7,088 nucleotides of DNA from positions 1 to 7,088 of the forward strand of contig CAJASG010000695.1 of NCBI GenBank assembly GCA_903944555.1, given 5' to 3'. Position 1 is the first letter of the stretch. The number at the start of each line of letters is the position of its first letter. The position numbers were made by a program, and so were the translations under genes. Shown in pieces: positions 4,680 through 7,088 of this stretch. This DNA is from an uncultured beta proteobacterium (GTDB lineage: Bacteria; Pseudomonadota; Gammaproteobacteria; Burkholderiales; Burkholderiaceae_C). The notes beneath the pieces were generated by a model. That model was given only the letters and a program-made list of their open reading frames with translations, did not search any database and was not told the origin of the DNA.

Positions 4680-6586
4680 AAGGCTGGGGGGATGTGAGTG
4701 TTCGCGTTCGCCTCCTGGCCTTGTTTTCACTCGTCGTTGTTGCCGGACTGGTCGGATTTTTGGCGCTGTGGTTGTATGGCGTGCCCGCCCTCGGTATCGA
4801 GGGCATGTTCAACCAGGAAATTCGCCGGGCGATCACGTCAACCGAGGTACTGGCTGACAAGGAGCGTGATACCTATGAGCACTGGTTTGCCGAGCACCGC
4901 CGTGCCTTGCGCAGTTGGAGCCATTCGCCTGATCTGTCGCGCTTGGTGCTGCATGTCGCGCGGTCATCTGCGGACAAAAACAGGAGTGGGCATGCCACCC
5001 TGGTGCGTCGGCTGTCCACCTTGAAAGAAATCAGCCCTGGCAGCTTTCGCAGCCTGTATGTGGTTGCCTCGGATGGCAAACGAATTCTCGCCAGCGCCGC
5101 GGATGAAGTGCCCAATCTTGCGCCTGAGCATGAGGACGGCGTTCTGGAAACACTCCAACCGGGCATGGCCGAGTCTGTGCGATTGCTGTCTGGGCCTGCG
5201 GGAGCCAGCATTTTGGCGCTGCAACAAATCCCGCAACTCGATGCGCTGGAGCAACCCACGGGCGGTGTAGCGGGCGTTCTGGTGGCCGAACTCGGTCTGC
5301 AAGGCCTGCTGTCAGGGGATGGCCAATCGATATTGCAAAGCCTGGGCCAGGGGGGTGCGGTCGTACTGGCGGACGCTTCCGGCGAAGTTTTGCTGGATTC
5401 ATCGGCTATTGCGTCGAATGCACGCAATCGCTATGTCGCCCGCCAGCTGCTCGCGGGGTCGGAAAGTTCTCGCGTGCTACGAACAGCTGACGCGGAGGAA
5501 CTCATCGTCACCTTTCGCCATCTGCATCTGGGGGCAACCGACACGCTTTCCCTGATCGCGATCCGCGGCACGGCGGATGCGCTGCATGCCATTCGCACAA
5601 GCTTTTCCCGCATGGGTTCTTTGGCCTTTATAGTGGCTGCCTTCACGCTGGGGCTGTTCATTTATGCGACCAATCGGGTCGCCCAGGGGCAGGCCCAGGT
5701 CCTAGCGTTGAACGCGGGACTGGAAGACCGTATCCGTGAGCGAACCCGTGAACTGGCCGCCAGTAACGAGAGCCTCACCCAAACACTCTCCAAGTTAGAG
5801 CGCACCCGCACGGAGCTGGTGCGCAGTGAAAAGCTGGCGGCGCTGGGCGCAATGGTCGCGGGCGTGGCGCATGAGCTCAATACGCCTTTGGGCAACGGCC
5901 TTATGGCGGCCAGCACCATGCAGGAACATACCCAAAACATCGACAAAGCCTTGGCACGCGGCATCAAACGCAGCGAGTTGGAGGGCTACGTCGCACAAAT
6001 GGCCGAAGGCAACGCGATCCTTATGGCAAGCCTGCGACGCGCGGCCGATCTGGTCTCGAGCTTCAAGCAAGTGGCGGTGGACCAGACCAGCGCACATCGC
6101 CGTTACTTTGCGCTGGGGCAGACGATTGACGAAATTTTGTTGACCCTGGGTCCGACTATCAGAAAGTCCCACCACAAGGTTGAGGTGCAGGTGCCAGCCG
6201 AGATAGGGCTGGACAGCTATCCGGGCCCGCTGGGGCAGATCCTCACCAACCTCATCAACAACGCCTTGATCCATGGGTTTGAATCCATTCCCAGTGGCAC
6301 CGTTTGGATTGCGGGAGAACTCAGCGACCCTCAACACCTGGTGCTCACCGTGCGAGACAACGGCTGTGGCATTTCTGCGGAAAATTTGGGGCGCATTTTT
6401 GACCCGTTTTTTACCACCAAGCTGGGGCATGGCGGGAGCGGTCTGGGGCTGAGCATTGTGTACAACCTGATGACTGACGTTTTGGGCGGAGAAATTGCGG
6501 TGCGGAGCGTGCCGGGTGACGGAACTTGCTTCACCCTGGTGCTGCCACTTGCCGCCCCGAGCGCACAGGGTGCCGTTCCGAAATAA
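4676..6586 (+). CDS. Membrane sensor histidine kinase
   Basis: Inner-membrane sensor kinase that autophosphorylates on His and passes the phosphate to a response regulator not present in the window. Layout over 636 residues: TM1 about 12-34; a periplasmic sensor region about 35-313, of double-Cache-like size; TM2 about 314-333; a coiled-coil linker about 335-385; a dimerisation/phosphoacceptor domain with H box VAHELNTPLGN (His399); and an ATPase domain with N box NLINNA (525-530), G1 DNGCG (561-565), F box FDPFFTT (575-581) and G2 GHGGSGLGL (584-592). All catalytic boxes are intact. HELNTPLGN with a long phosphoacceptor hairpin places it near the DctB/HPK4-like kinases. No HAMP, PAS or receiver domain is evident. 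It starts inside the stop of the binding-protein gene, which implies translational coupling and a stoichiometric sensor pair. The next gene begins 24 bases downstream, so all three probably share a transcript. Confidence 0.95.
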   Translation: MKGWGDVSVRVRLLALFSLVVVAGLVGFLALWLYGVPALGIEGMFNQEIRRAITSTEVLADKERDTYEHWFAEHRRALRSWSHSPDLSRLVLHVARSSADKNRSGHATLVRRLSTLKEISPGSFRSLYVVASDGKRILASAADEVPNLAPEHEDGVLETLQPGMAESVRLLSGPAGASILALQQIPQLDALEQPTGGVAGVLVAELGLQGLLSGDGQSILQSLGQGGAVVLADASGEVLLDSSAIASNARNRYVARQLLAGSESSRVLRTADAEELIVTFRHLHLGATDTLSLIAIRGTADALHAIRTSFSRMGSLAFIVAAFTLGLFIYATNRVAQGQAQVLALNAGLEDRIRERTRELAASNESLTQTLSKLERTRTELVRSEKLAALGAMVAGVAHELNTPLGNGLMAASTMQEHTQNIDKALARGIKRSELEGYVAQMAEGNAILMASLRRAADLVSSFKQVAVDQTSAHRRYFALGQTIDEILLTLGPTIRKSHHKVEVQVPAEIGLDSYPGPLGQILTNLINNALIHGFESIPSGTVWIAGELSDPQHLVLTVRDNGCGISAENLGRIFDPFFTTKLGHGGSGLGLSIVYNLMTDVLGGEIAVRSVPGDGTCFTLVLPLAAPSAQGAVPK

Positions 6587-6610
6587 CGCGACAGACCAAG
6601 GACCACACCC

Positions 6611-7088
6611 ATGTCACTAAAAACCTGGCTCACCCCCATTGTGGTGGAGCACATGCTGTCGCAAAAGCGGCTTGAAGGAAAGCGCGCGGCGTTCGAGACG
6701 CGGCGCGCCGCCCGTAGTGAGCCCCATGTGGTCCATTACTTTCACCAAGCCGACGATCCCTACAGCGCACTGCTGGCATCGGTGCTGCCACGCCTACAGG
6801 CGCGGTACCGCATTGCCATTCAGACCCACATCGTCAGCCCACCCAGTGACGCCGCCGCGCCTGAGCGTGCCAAGCTGGAGACCTACAGCCTGCGGGATGC
6901 CGCACTGCTGGCAGCGCACTACGGTCTTCCCGCAGATGCCGTCAACACCCGCGTTGCGGTGCGGGCATCCAACCCCGCCGAGACAGTTGCGCAGGCCGAC
7001 CAACTGCGCCAGAAGCTGGGCCACTACCTGGGGGCACTGCTGTACTACGGTGGCGAGTGGTATTGGGGCATCGACCGCCTGCACCACC
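6611..7088 (+). CDS. DsbA/GST-kappa-like thioredoxin-fold protein (partial, 3' end beyond window)
   Basis: Open from the ATG at 6611 to the window edge: 159 complete codons with no stop. AAGGA at 6598-6602 sits eight bases upstream. The protein matches the DsbA-like thioredoxin-fold superfamily that includes 2-hydroxychromene-2-carboxylate isomerase and GST-kappa. VHYFHQADDPYSALL (41-55) is the first strand and active-site turn, and LGHYLGALLYYGGEWYWGIDRL (136-157) resembles the C-terminal segment common in this group. At the usual CxxC position the sequence reads DPYS, close to the SPYS of the isomerase/GST-kappa branch. The visible part contains no cysteine at all, so disulfide oxidoreductase activity is unlikely. 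There is no signal peptide, which suggests a cytoplasmic location. It lies 24 bases after the kinase on the same strand and is probably co-transcribed. Role relative to the sensor pair is unknown. Confidence 0.8.
   Translation, partial: MSLKTWLTPIVVEHMLSQKRLEGKRAAFETRRAARSEPHVVHYFHQADDPYSALLASVLPRLQARYRIAIQTHIVSPPSDAAAPERAKLETYSLRDAALLAAHYGLPADAVNTRVAVRASNPAETVAQADQLRQKLGHYLGALLYYGGEWYWGIDRLHH

Noticed and set aside
5795..6430. 211-codon open frame on the minus strand
   Set aside because: Antisense to the kinase catalytic region; H, N and G boxes fix the coding strand.
6794..7087. 97-codon open frame on the minus strand at the window edge
   Set aside because: Overlaps the plus-strand thioredoxin-fold gene, which has a ribosome binding site, operon spacing and a recognisable family pattern.

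Overview
The window reads like chromosomal DNA of a betaproteobacterium of the order Burkholderiales, most probably Comamonadaceae (Rhodoferax/Polaromonas-like). The basis is GC-rich codon use, the flavour of the encoded proteins and the gene architecture. This is inferred from remembered families, not from a search.

Layout. (1) Positions 44-1541, minus strand: a lipoprotein M48-family zinc metalloprotease whose frame is broken by one extra base in an A4 run (T4 on the coding strand) at 1247-1250. (2) A divergent 100-bp gap, then dbpA (1642-3039, plus), an intact DEAD-box RNA helicase with the 23S-rRNA-specific DbpA C-terminal domain. (3) A 150-nt gap rich in inverted repeats, then a 78-residue protein of unknown function (3190-3426). 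(4) A 173-nt gap with four consecutive hairpins, then a plus-strand cluster. The cluster holds a secreted SsuA/TauA/NMT1-like periplasmic binding protein (3600-4679), a two-TM sensor histidine kinase (4676-6586, starting inside the previous stop as GTGA), and the start of a cytoplasmic thioredoxin-fold DsbA/GST-kappa-like protein (6611 to beyond the window edge).

How the genes fit together. The binding protein and kinase overlap by four bases and are almost certainly co-translated. No permease or ATPase gene lies next to them here, so the simplest reading is a dedicated ligand-sensing pair: the periplasmic protein captures a small molecule and presents it to the roughly 280-residue periplasmic domain of the kinase. 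This resembles, in logic only, known binding-protein-dependent kinases such as AioX/AioS. No response regulator is visible in the window. The helicase and protease look like unrelated housekeeping neighbours.

The parts least explained by known genes are the two leaders flanking the 78-residue ORF. Both carry strong inverted repeats and share short sequence modules: TTTGCCGA three times in total and GATGGCGYATTG once in each. No tRNA, rRNA, CRISPR array or insertion sequence is visible.
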